63,186 bases of DNA from Hyphomicrobiales bacterium (GTDB taxonomy: Bacteria > Pseudomonadota > Alphaproteobacteria > Rhizobiales > Rhizobiaceae). A program made the translations under genes and the position numbers. The DNA lies in the NCBI GenBank assembly GCA_900474095.1, contig UCOA01000033.1, forward strand, positions 1 through 63,186, given 5' to 3'. This document shows, piece by piece, positions 55,709 to 63,186 of this stretch (within the stretch, counting starts at the first letter, position 1; every line of letters begins with the position of its first letter). The notes under the pieces were generated by a model. The model was not told the DNA's origin. It saw nothing but the letters and a program-made list of their open reading frames with translations, and made no database searches.

Positions 55709-57265
55709 CTATTCTATCGTGTATTTCAGCGTTCCCAGGGACCATCGCAATCCGCGATTTTCGGCATCACCCGTCCATGTCTTCTGGAGCTTGGCGACGA
55801 TCTCACTCAGGCTTTTTCGCGCGTCGAGTTCGGTCTTCAGTCCCTGCGCCGCGGGTGCGACATCGCGCAAATCGAGATCGTCGCTGACGACGATGGCCAC
55901 CAACATGTTTTCGCCGCTGCCATCGGCTTCAAAATCAAAGCCGTAATAGTCGTCCGGAATAGTCAGCGTCGCGCCCGCCGACAACGGCGTTATCTTCTGC
56001 GCCATCTCATTCGGGAAAATCTGCGTCGCGACACCCTCGCCATTCACGTCGAGCAGCACCAGATGTCCGTCATGCTTGCTGGTGACGGAAATCTTGAATG
56101 ACTGGCCCTTTTTCAGCGTAGGACCGGTATCGAGCGAAATCGCCACCTCGCCGATATCCGCCTTGCCGACGATGTCGCTGATGGCTGCTACGGGATTTGC
56201 ATCGACGTACGCGGATGTTGTTCCTGCATCGACCTTCGCCTGCTGGTACACCGGCTCTGGTTTGGACTGGTCCGTTGTCGTTGCGGTCTGTTCCGTTTTG
56301 TACGGTTCCGGCTTGGCAACGCTGGTGCCGAGCGCATCAGGCACGCTCTCTAACTGTGGATCGAGATTGTCGCAGTTTTCCTGCGCCGAACAATATTCCT
56401 TGGACTTCGTCGTCACATACTGGAAAAGCTCGGCATTGCTCACCAGACCGTTAGAGTTTCCATCCGATTCCGAAGGTTTGTAGCCGGCTACATAAGCTGA
56501 AGTGAAAACGCCGTGGCGGTCTTCGATCGGCAACCGCACATCGTCCCAGGCGACCTGATAGGGGGCGGCGGCGCTCCAGGCGGTGACGCCACCGGCCGTT
56601 AGTTCCGCCGGCTTGTCGACGACACCCAGATCGATCCGCAGGCCTCGTGTTGCATTGTTCTTCAATGTGTTAGCGAAAGGGCGCGGCAGGTAACGCGCGC
56701 CGCTCATGCCCGAAAGCTGCTCAGCCGACAGGGAGCGGGAGATCGTGCCCGAATGGCAGGCGTCGATCACCAGCGTCACCGTCCTGCCCTTCATCTTCTC
56801 CAGAAGCGCCTCGAGATCGTCGTCGAGGATGACATTCGTCCAGTCCGCCTCGCCAGCCTTGATGTCGAAGGTGGACAGAGCCTCGTCCATCCCATCCTCC
56901 TCATCCTTGGTGGCGTCCTTCACCTGCAGGCCATGCCCGGAAAAGTAGAAAAAAATCCGGTCGCCGGGCGCCGTCCCGGCAATCAGCCAATCATTGACCG
57001 AGGACAGGATCGCCTCGCGACTGGCCTTGCCGTCAGTCAAGACGCGGATGGCTTCCGGCTTGAAGGACAGCGTGCGGGTCAACAACGCCTCGATCGCCTT
57101 CACGTCGTTCTTCGGCCCATGCAGAAACATATCTTCCGGCAGATTTTCGTACGTGCCGATACCAACCAGCAGCGCCCGATCCTGCGCCTTTGCCGCCAGC
57201 GATTGCGTCAACAACAACGCCAGCGCACCGGACAGCAATTTGGACACGGTTCGCGGCAGGGCCAT
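55709..57265 (-). CDS. Exported caspase-family peptidase 2 with DUF4384-like C-terminus
   Basis: A 518-residue C14-family (metacaspase/orthocaspase) protein. The signal peptide is residues 1-27 (ending LAAKA), so the enzyme should be periplasmic. The catalytic pair is His111 in FFYFSGHGLQ and Cys170 in VIDACHSGT; the acidic metacaspase segment DEEDGMDEAL lies at 121-130, which in the family favours basic P1 residues. Residues 268-279 (DGNSNGLVSNAE) resemble an EF-hand loop. A Ser/Thr/Glu-rich linker (310-370) leads to a beta-rich C-terminal module (GQSFKISVTSKHDGHLVLLD then PNEMAQ) of DUF4384 type. Its ATG overlaps the stop of caspase 1 by one base. Targets are unknown. Confidence 0.88.
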   Translation of the reverse strand: MALPRTVSKLLSGALALLLTQSLAAKAQDRALLVGIGTYENLPEDMFLHGPKNDVKAIEALLTRTLSFKPEAIRVLTDGKASREAILSSVNDWLIAGTAPGDRIFFYFSGHGLQVKDATKDEEDGMDEALSTFDIKAGEADWTNVILDDDLEALLEKMKGRTVTLVIDACHSGTISRSLSAEQLSGMSGARYLPRPFANTLKNNATRGLRIDLGVVDKPAELTAGGVTAWSAAAPYQVAWDDVRLPIEDRHGVFTSAYVAGYKPSESDGNSNGLVSNAELFQYVTTKSKEYCSAQENCDNLDPQLESVPDALGTSVAKPEPYKTEQTATTTDQSKPEPVYQQAKVDAGTTSAYVDANPVAAISDIVGKADIGEVAISLDTGPTLKKGQSFKISVTSKHDGHLVLLDVNGEGVATQIFPNEMAQKITPLSAGATLTIPDDYYGFDFEADGSGENMLVAIVVSDDLDLRDVAPAAQGLKTELDARKSLSEIVAKLQKTWTGDAENRGLRWSLGTLKYTIE

Positions 57266-58803
57266 CAGAGCTTTCCCCGAGTATAAAGAGGCTGGATCGC
57301 AACGCTTGTATCGGTACCGTCGATCCGCGTCATCAGCAGCTGCTGCACAATCGAGGCGTCGACATTCCTGCTCGCCAAAGCAGCGCCGATGGCGTCGATC
57401 GGCTCATTGGTCGAAAGGGCGATGAGGTGATCGGCACCAAAAGGTTCGACCACCTGCAAGTCCGTCAGCTTGAACTCATGGCTTTCCGTCCCTTCCGCCT
57501 GCACGTCGAGTAATTGCACCTCTCCGGTATTGGCGAGATTGAAGACGATCATGTTTTTGTATGCGGAAGCCGGTGCGTCGAAGGCAATACGGTCACCGGC
57601 CGCATAGATATCCTTCTGCGGTGTCAGCGACACGGCACCGGGATTCTGGCTGGCCATCGCCTTCAGAAAATCGAGCAATATGAATTTGTTGACGACCGCC
57701 TGAACATTGCTTGCCGCTATATTTTCACCGGCAACATCGCCGTTCGGCGTATAGAAGACACCGCTCGCCGCATCCCAGCGATATGGTACGCCGCTGCCGC
57801 CGGTATTTTCCGGAACCATTTGCGAGCCGCTGATGGTCAGCGCCAGCTTACCGTCCCAACCGGTGTCCCTCACGGGCTTGTGCGTTTTCTGAACGCTTGG
57901 ATCGGCCGCGGCTGCGACGCTGCGGGTAAGCGGCATTACCACCTCGTCCTCGGAGCGCGGCACTTGCGGCGTGAAATTCGGGATCTGCAGGGCTTCGGAC
58001 TGGTGTTTCACATTGGCAAAGACATAATCCTCCAGTTCCACCCGGGAGATACGGCCATCCTGGTTGCGATCCGCCGATCCCTCGACCGCGCGGGCAAAAC
58101 TCCAGCTTAGGGCGCCGCGCGCCTCGCCGCCGATGATGACCTCGGGCGAAGGCTGGCTTTCCAATGAGGCGGCAAGCACCGTCACCTGACGGAATTGCGC
58201 CTCCTTGACCTGAGCCCCCGAGACCGCCTCCTCAGACGGTGGCGGCAGTTTGACGGTGACGGCTTGGGCTAGGCGCGTCTTGCCGGAAAAAGAGCGGCTC
58301 ATACCGCCGGAATGGCAGCTGTCTGACACGAACAGGACATGCACGCCCTTGGCCTCCGCTTGGGAAAACCAGGCGTTCAGCTCGTTGTCGACAATGATCT
58401 CGTGATCGGTCTCCTCAGCGCGGCTGCGGTCAAAGCCGGGCAGTTGCAGAAATTCGTCGAGGCCATCCGCCTCATCCCCGGAAACGAGCTCCGGCATCTG
58501 TGCGCCGTGGCCGGCATAGGTGAAGATGACCGTATCGCCTTTGCCAGCCGCATCAACGAAACCCGTCCATGCAGCGCGGATATCATCCTTGCGTGCGGCC
58601 GCGTCGAAGAACGTCGCCATCTGGTCAACACCTGCTTGCCGCAACGCGCCTTCGACGTCCCGCGCATCCTTCACCGCGCCGTCAAGGCTCACCTCATGGG
58701 GATAGGCGTCGATGCCGACCACCAGGGCATAGGTCTTCGCCGAAGCGGCACCGAGCGGCGCGGCGGAGATCAGGAGGGAAAGGAGCAAACCGCGCAGCAT
58801 CAC
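57265..58803 (-). CDS. Exported caspase-family peptidase 1 with EF-hand-like loop
   Basis: A 512-residue C14-family peptidase. The signal peptide is residues 1-22 (MMLRGLLLSLLISAAPLGAA). The catalytic His99 is in FTYAGHGAQ and Cys163 in VSDSCHSGGMS, with DEADGLDEFLQLPGFD between them as in metacaspases. Residues 245-256 read DRNQDGRISRVE, a near-perfect EF-hand calcium loop followed by LEDYVF. The C-terminal third (about 390-512) is beta-rich and resembles the DUF4384-like ends of its operon partners. It starts right after the OmpA-like gene stop and overlaps the next caspase by one base. It is only distantly similar to caspase 2. Confidence 0.88.
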   Translation of the reverse strand: MMLRGLLLSLLISAAPLGAASAKTYALVVGIDAYPHEVSLDGAVKDARDVEGALRQAGVDQMATFFDAAARKDDIRAAWTGFVDAAGKGDTVIFTYAGHGAQMPELVSGDEADGLDEFLQLPGFDRSRAEETDHEIIVDNELNAWFSQAEAKGVHVLFVSDSCHSGGMSRSFSGKTRLAQAVTVKLPPPSEEAVSGAQVKEAQFRQVTVLAASLESQPSPEVIIGGEARGALSWSFARAVEGSADRNQDGRISRVELEDYVFANVKHQSEALQIPNFTPQVPRSEDEVVMPLTRSVAAAADPSVQKTHKPVRDTGWDGKLALTISGSQMVPENTGGSGVPYRWDAASGVFYTPNGDVAGENIAASNVQAVVNKFILLDFLKAMASQNPGAVSLTPQKDIYAAGDRIAFDAPASAYKNMIVFNLANTGEVQLLDVQAEGTESHEFKLTDLQVVEPFGADHLIALSTNEPIDAIGAALASRNVDASIVQQLLMTRIDGTDTSVAIQPLYTRGKL

Positions 58804-59694
58804 TCAGTTCTCCACATCGACGTCAACGCGCCGGTCCATCTGGTGCAGCGTCTCCTCGTCATAGGCGTTGGCATCGTCAGCCTTGAATGGCTCATCCTCG
58901 CCTTTGCCCAAGGTTTGCCATTGTCCCGCATATCCCTCGGCGACAAGATAGTCGGCTAGCGCGTCGGCCCGCTCCAGCGACAGCGCTCGGTTGGCTTCGG
59001 CACCGCCCACCGGGTCCGTATGACCGATCAGCGTGATCGCCTTCGGCTTCACCGATTTGAGGCATTCGGAAAGGTCTTTCGCCGATTGCAGCCCCTCCGG
59101 CGTGAATTCTGCGGTGCCGAAAACGTATCGCACCGGTGTCGATTTCTTCTTTAGCGAAACACCGCGATAGCTAATCTTGCAGGCGCCACGCATGGCAAGT
59201 TTCACGGGCCTCGGCGCCGCCAGCCGCATCTCGGTCGATATATGATCGAGCCGGACGATATACTTCTCGTCCGGCGCCATCCAGTCGGGCGTCAGCACTT
59301 CGTTTGACGCGTCCTCCAGTGCCAGCTGGTAATAACGCGCTGCGGCCTCATAGTCCCGTTGGTCGCGGTTGATATCGCCGAGCGCGTCGAAAACCTGCCA
59401 AGGCGCGGCATTGCTCGTGCGGATCGTTTCGAGCTCCTGTTCGAAATCAGCCAGGTTGGCGCCCTGCCCGACGGCGCCGACAATCCGGTTGAACGATGCC
59501 AGAGCCGCCACGCGGTTGATCATCGCCTTGTCATCCGCCGTGCAGCCCGGCGCCGGGCCGCCAGCAATCTGTTTGGCCCGCGTCTCGTCTCCTGCATTGG
59601 TCGCATCGGCAACCTGCGCCAAAGCTTCGCATGACGCCGAAACCGGCCCGGCAGAAAACAACGCCAGCAGAGATGTGACAATCAGCATTCTCAT
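58804..59694 (-). CDS. Periplasmic OmpA-domain protein with TPR-like region
   Basis: A 296-residue protein with a signal peptide (MRMLIVTSLLALFSAGPVSA). Residues 95-130 look like a TPR repeat (QVFDALGDINRDQRDYEAAA). The C-terminal OmpA/MotB domain has ITLIGHTDPVGGAEANRALS and LERADALADYLVAEGYAG, with the Asp and Arg that bind diaminopimelate in peptidoglycan, then DRRVDVDVEN. There is no beta-barrel and no lipobox, so it should be soluble and hold partners to the cell wall. The ATG at 59694 is best, with GGAG six bases before it. It lies between the cytochrome and caspase genes. Confidence 0.88.
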   Translation of the reverse strand: MRMLIVTSLLALFSAGPVSASCEALAQVADATNAGDETRAKQIAGGPAPGCTADDKAMINRVAALASFNRIVGAVGQGANLADFEQELETIRTSNAAPWQVFDALGDINRDQRDYEAAARYYQLALEDASNEVLTPDWMAPDEKYIVRLDHISTEMRLAAPRPVKLAMRGACKISYRGVSLKKKSTPVRYVFGTAEFTPEGLQSAKDLSECLKSVKPKAITLIGHTDPVGGAEANRALSLERADALADYLVAEGYAGQWQTLGKGEDEPFKADDANAYDEETLHQMDRRVDVDVEN

Positions 59695-59759
59695 TGTGTT
59701 CTCCATGCCATTCCATGCTGCCGTGGATCGTCGTCCAGCCGCCGATGGCGGCCGGTTCA

Positions 59760-62700
59760 TTATTGCTTGATTTCGAACGTCACAACCTGCAGGCCGCTTG
59801 CGCCCTTGTCATCCTCTGCCTTCTTCGCAAGGTTGATGGCGAGCCCGCGCGTCGGCGGCAGATGCGAGTCTGCCACCAGCTGGCGCGCCCGTTCCACCGT
59901 GAGCTTCTGGTCGCCAAGCCCGCCCTGGCGACAAAAGGCGATCATCGTCTCGGCGGGTGCCGGTGTGTCGAAGGTGAGGTTTCCGGTGCCCGGCTGCGGG
60001 ATCTGGCGCTTCTCGCCGGCCTGCAACGTGGTATTGCCGATCATCGCATCTGGTATGACCTCGACATTGCCTGTCTCCTCGACATAGAGCACCTGCAGTT
60101 CGCAGGCCTTGTTGGAGCTCAGCTCGAAAGATAGCTGATCGCCGACTTTGGCCGTGGTCGAAGCCACCTGAAGCGCAAGTTCCAGTTTGCCTTCCGCCGG
60201 TTTTTCCTGGCGATAGGCCGGCGTTGCCTGCGCAATCGTCTCCGCTTTGACGGGGGTCTGCTGGGCGGACTGGCCAGCGACCTCCTGGGTCTGGGCCGTC
60301 GCCGCAACCTTGACCGTTGTCGTGTCGAGTGCCTTCAGCTGCATCAGCGGCGACAGAAGCAGCGGGAATTGCTGTTCGACCTCGGCGCGCGGGATAGTTC
60401 CGCCCGCTTCCAGCGTCGTCACCCAATCGAGCCCCAGCCGCAGCACATCGACATCCTCGACCCGCTTGATCGTCGCTGAAAACTCGTCCGGCTTCATGTC
60501 GAATTCCGCCGCCAGAGCTTCGAAATCGAGTTCGTCCTCATATTTGTCACCGAAATAGGTGACGAGTTCCGCGTTGCCCGGCGCCAGCATGCTTTGCGCG
60601 CTGCCATCCGGGGTCGGCTCGGTCACGCCAAGCTTCACAAGAGCTTCGACAAAGCGCTGCCGATCCTTGTTATAGGCAGTGTCGAGCTCTTCCTGCGGCA
60701 CGTACATGTCGAGCAGGATCGCCTGCTGATCCTTGCTGAACAGCGTCGAGGTCTCGATATGCTCGCGCAGCTGGTCGCGCTTCGATAAGATGCCGTTGGC
60801 ATGACAGTCGAAGCAGGAGCGGGCATTGGTGATCTCGACGCCCTTGCCGATCGGCCGCTCGCGGAACGAGACGATGCTGGTAGGGCCGACGTCGAGCTGC
60901 TTTCCTTCCGCGTCGGACAGGTAATATCCTTGCAACCCGTTCGGCAGCGAGAAGATCATTTCGCCGCCGTCATGCTGGAAGGCGGTCAGGCTGGCATCGA
61001 GCGGCTCGATCTCCTTCGGGCCATGCGGGAAGCGTTTCAACACCTGCTTGCCGACATCGCCGCCGAAATCATAGGATTTCCAGTAGTAGCCGCCGAACGG
61101 CATGTCATGGCGTTCCAGCATGCGGTTGTGATCCGACACCCCGGACGAACCATCGGCGAATCCGGCTCTGAGCACCTGACGGCGGCGGATGTTCTCATCC
61201 ACGTTGATCTGGAAACGCTTCTCGAGCTCCCGGATTTGGGTCGGCAGTTTCATCACCTGATTGTAGATCTTCGGCTTGGCGGCATTGGCCATGAACCAGT
61301 CGATGCGCATGATCGGCAAGACGGTATCCGTTTCCTTGGTCAAGGCCAGCAGCGAAGCGTCGCTCGCTGGATCGACGCCATAGAAATATTGCGAGATCAG
61401 AAAGTTATAGTCCTCGGCCGACCATTGCAGGTCGCGAAGGTCGACGCGCACCATCAGGCCGTTGGTTCCCTCGACTTCCTGCGGCAGCACCAGCTTCGGG
61501 CCATAGGACAGCGAGTTCAGGAGCTTCTTGAAGCCGCCGGCCAGCACCTCCATGCGCTTCATGAAGGTCTTGTCCGCCTCGCAGCCCATCATGCCGTTGT
61601 ACTGGTTGCGATAGGAGAAATAGCGCATGTGTTTCCGGTCGAGTTCGCCGACCAAGGAAATGTCCTTCAGACCCGCCTCGATGAAGTCGCCATAGGATAG
61701 CATCGGCCGGGTTCGGTCCGGCTTCGTCGCAGCCGTCTGCGGCAGGTTCGACTGATTGAGCGAATTGATCCAGTCCTCGAGGCTTTTCACTTCCTCGGCG
61801 GTCGGTCGCTTGCCGAGCGGCATACGGCCGCTGGTCACGGACGTGAACAGCCGGGATTTCGAGGCATCGCCGGGAACCACGAAGGCGGCGTCTGCGGCGA
61901 TCGATTTCAGGTCGCCGGTCGAGTAGCTGCCCTGCGAGCTTTCACCCGGCCCGTGGCAATTGCGGCAATATTTGCCGATGAAGGCATCAGCCTGCACCGC
62001 CAATGCTGCATTGTCTCCCGACAACGCGGCTTCCGGCGTGCTTTCCTTGCAGACGGCAGTCGCCGATTGTGCAACCGGTTCCGGCGGCTTGACCTCACGG
62101 TCTGACAGGAAGGCATAGATCGCCGTCCTGTCCTTTTCCGTCAGCTTCGACAGGCCGTGGGCGATCTCGCGCATCACCGGATCCGTCAGCGGCGCGCCGG
62201 ACAGCTTCTTGCCTTCGTCGATCAGCCCGACGGTGAAGACTTCGGGAGAGGCAAGGCTTGCCATGCGCGCCCTGGTGATATCGGGCGCAACCGCACCGGT
62301 CAGACCCTTTTCGCCGGCATAGGCGTTCTCGACATCGAGGCCGTAGGTGGTGGTTCGGGGCGTATGGCAATCGCCACAGCCACCGACGTTTTCGACAAGA
62401 TAACGACCGCGCTCCATCTGCGTCTCTTCGCGCGACTGATACACGGGTACATTGAAATGACTGCGCTTCCACAGCGTAATCGTCGTCTGGCGGCTATAGG
62501 GGAAGGCGATCTCGTGTTCCTGCGAGACGGCATCGGATTGCACCAGCGTGTCGATATAGGCCTTGATGTCGAGAACGTCTTCCGGCTTCATGCCGCCATA
62601 GGATGTATAGGGCATGACCGGATAAAGATGGTTGCCGTCGCGGTCGATGCCCTGCATCACCGCGTTGAGAAACTGCGCATTGCTCCAGCCGCCGATGCCA

Positions 62701-63005
62701 TTGGTATGCGGTGAAATATTCGGCGCATAGAACTTGCCGATCGCCGTATCCATCTCCATGCCGCCGGAAAGCAACTCCGTATTGCTCCCGGACCCGTGGC
62801 AGGCGCCGCAGCCCGCTGCGCTGAACACATATTTCCCGTTGTCCACATTTGCCTTGTAGGTCGCATAGGCATCATCGGCAAAAGCATCGCGCGCGGAGGC
62901 TGTCTGCGGACAGTGCGCCATTGCCAGCACGGCCGCCGCCATCGCCAGCATATGTCGCGGCAGGCTGCGGATCATTTTCCCAGGCATTTGATCGAACACG
63001 CGCAT
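59760..63005 (-). CDS. Exported tetraheme cytochrome c with DUF4384-like C-terminus
   Basis: A 1081-residue exported protein. After a signal peptide (cleavage near ASA, residue 38) come four CxxCH sites: Cys66-His70 (CGACH), Cys210-His214 (CGDCH), Cys347-His351 (CRNCH) and Cys731-His735 (CFDCH). The first two lie in modules like the alcohol dehydrogenase cytochrome subunit (GIGGWSNAQFLNAVMQGIDR, MPYTSYGGMKPEDV), the third in a PSCyt1-like module. Residues 430-730 form a large domain I do not recognise (RYFSYRNQYNGMM, RVDLRDLQWSAEDYNFLIS). The last 170 residues match the DUF4384-like pattern of the caspases. AAGGGGA before 63005 sets the start. Confidence 0.87.
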   Translation of the reverse strand: MRVFDQMPGKMIRSLPRHMLAMAAAVLAMAHCPQTASARDAFADDAYATYKANVDNGKYVFSAAGCGACHGSGSNTELLSGGMEMDTAIGKFYAPNISPHTNGIGGWSNAQFLNAVMQGIDRDGNHLYPVMPYTSYGGMKPEDVLDIKAYIDTLVQSDAVSQEHEIAFPYSRQTTITLWKRSHFNVPVYQSREETQMERGRYLVENVGGCGDCHTPRTTTYGLDVENAYAGEKGLTGAVAPDITRARMASLASPEVFTVGLIDEGKKLSGAPLTDPVMREIAHGLSKLTEKDRTAIYAFLSDREVKPPEPVAQSATAVCKESTPEAALSGDNAALAVQADAFIGKYCRNCHGPGESSQGSYSTGDLKSIAADAAFVVPGDASKSRLFTSVTSGRMPLGKRPTAEEVKSLEDWINSLNQSNLPQTAATKPDRTRPMLSYGDFIEAGLKDISLVGELDRKHMRYFSYRNQYNGMMGCEADKTFMKRMEVLAGGFKKLLNSLSYGPKLVLPQEVEGTNGLMVRVDLRDLQWSAEDYNFLISQYFYGVDPASDASLLALTKETDTVLPIMRIDWFMANAAKPKIYNQVMKLPTQIRELEKRFQINVDENIRRRQVLRAGFADGSSGVSDHNRMLERHDMPFGGYYWKSYDFGGDVGKQVLKRFPHGPKEIEPLDASLTAFQHDGGEMIFSLPNGLQGYYLSDAEGKQLDVGPTSIVSFRERPIGKGVEITNARSCFDCHANGILSKRDQLREHIETSTLFSKDQQAILLDMYVPQEELDTAYNKDRQRFVEALVKLGVTEPTPDGSAQSMLAPGNAELVTYFGDKYEDELDFEALAAEFDMKPDEFSATIKRVEDVDVLRLGLDWVTTLEAGGTIPRAEVEQQFPLLLSPLMQLKALDTTTVKVAATAQTQEVAGQSAQQTPVKAETIAQATPAYRQEKPAEGKLELALQVASTTAKVGDQLSFELSSNKACELQVLYVEETGNVEVIPDAMIGNTTLQAGEKRQIPQPGTGNLTFDTPAPAETMIAFCRQGGLGDQKLTVERARQLVADSHLPPTRGLAINLAKKAEDDKGASGLQVVTFEIKQ

Positions 63006-63052
63006 GGCTTGTTCCCCTTGCTTTCTCAAACGATAAAATATGCGATGCGGTA

Positions 63053-63186
63053 TCAGCGGAACTCGAACAGCTCGAACTCGACCCGTCCGGGCTTTTTCCC
63101 GAGTTCTTTCAGTCCTTTTTCAATGGCTTTCCGTAGAGGCGGCGGCCCGCAGAACCAAAGGTCCGCCCCCGCCGGATCGACGGCGC
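63053..63186 (-). CDS. C-terminus of a ferric-reductase-like NAD(P)H/FAD oxidoreductase (partial)
   Basis: The last 44 residues of a protein whose start lies beyond the window. The reading is DPAGADLWFCGPPPLRKAIE, then KGLKELGKKPG, RVEFELFEFR and a stop. The FCGPxPLRxAI pattern is the NAD(P)H-binding end of ferredoxin-reductase-type flavoproteins, and the short FELFEFR finish is typical of ferric reductase/NOX-like membrane proteins. It ends 47 bases before the cytochrome ATG on the same strand, so it is likely in the same operon and could pass electrons to the cytochrome. The membrane part is not visible. Confidence 0.65.
   Translation of the reverse strand, partial: AVDPAGADLWFCGPPPLRKAIEKGLKELGKKPGRVEFELFEFR

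Noticed and set aside
1..63186. tRNA, rRNA, CRISPR arrays, insertion sequences, prophage genes
   Set aside because: I looked for CCA-ending cloverleafs, regularly spaced repeats and transposase or integrase motifs and found none that I could support.

Overview
The window comes from a chromosome of the family Rhizobiaceae (Rhizobium/Neorhizobium/Agrobacterium-like Alphaproteobacteria). The evidence is gene content and order: exoR beside xthA, a PopZ-like gene beside valS, the lpxD-fabZ-lpxA-lpxI-lpxB envelope block behind bamA, rseP, cdsA, uppS, frr, pyrH, tsf and rpsB, metC divergent from aapJQMP, an EipB-family gene, and two intergenic palindromic repeats of rhizobial type. I see no tRNA, rRNA, CRISPR array, insertion sequence or phage gene.

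Layout. 1-9 kb: start of a SPOR-domain protein, argS and dgt on the minus strand; erpA, cls, xthA and exoR. 9-20 kb: a FadL-type outer membrane protein, valS, PopZ-like protein, TolC, a Pcm-like methyltransferase, the broken remains of a lipid A 3-O-deacylase gene, and exbB-exbD. 20-24 kb: comEC and gltA. 24-37 kb: a long minus-strand block rpsB, tsf, pyrH, frr, uppS, cdsA, rseP, bamA, lpxD, fabZ, lpxA, lpxI, lpxB, joining translation, undecaprenyl-phosphate and phospholipid synthesis, outer membrane protein assembly and lipid A synthesis. 37-46 kb: eipB, a plus-strand ridA-gdpD-DUF482-HIT run, azlCD, clpS-clpA, and a phasin gene whose promoter carries two TGC-N3-GCA sites. 46-55.5 kb: a DUF3126 gene, cysE, an alpha/beta hydrolase, a CHCC zinc-finger protein, an FAD monooxygenase, metC and the general amino-acid ABC transporter aapJQMP.

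55.7-63.2 kb is the least conventional part. It is a tightly packed minus-strand operon that continues past the window edge. In transcription order it encodes the C-terminus of a probable NAD(P)H/FAD ferric-reductase-like enzyme, a 1081-residue exported cytochrome with four CxxCH sites, a periplasmic OmpA-domain protein, and two exported caspase-fold peptidases with intact His/Cys dyads. Both peptidases carry an EF-hand-like calcium loop at a similar place, and both end in a beta-rich module that resembles the end of the cytochrome. The gene set suggests a cell-envelope system coupling electron transfer or redox sensing to regulated proteolysis. I do not know a described system with this composition.

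Functions come from reading translations against remembered families. Starts were chosen by family length, ribosome binding site and signal peptide. No database search was possible.
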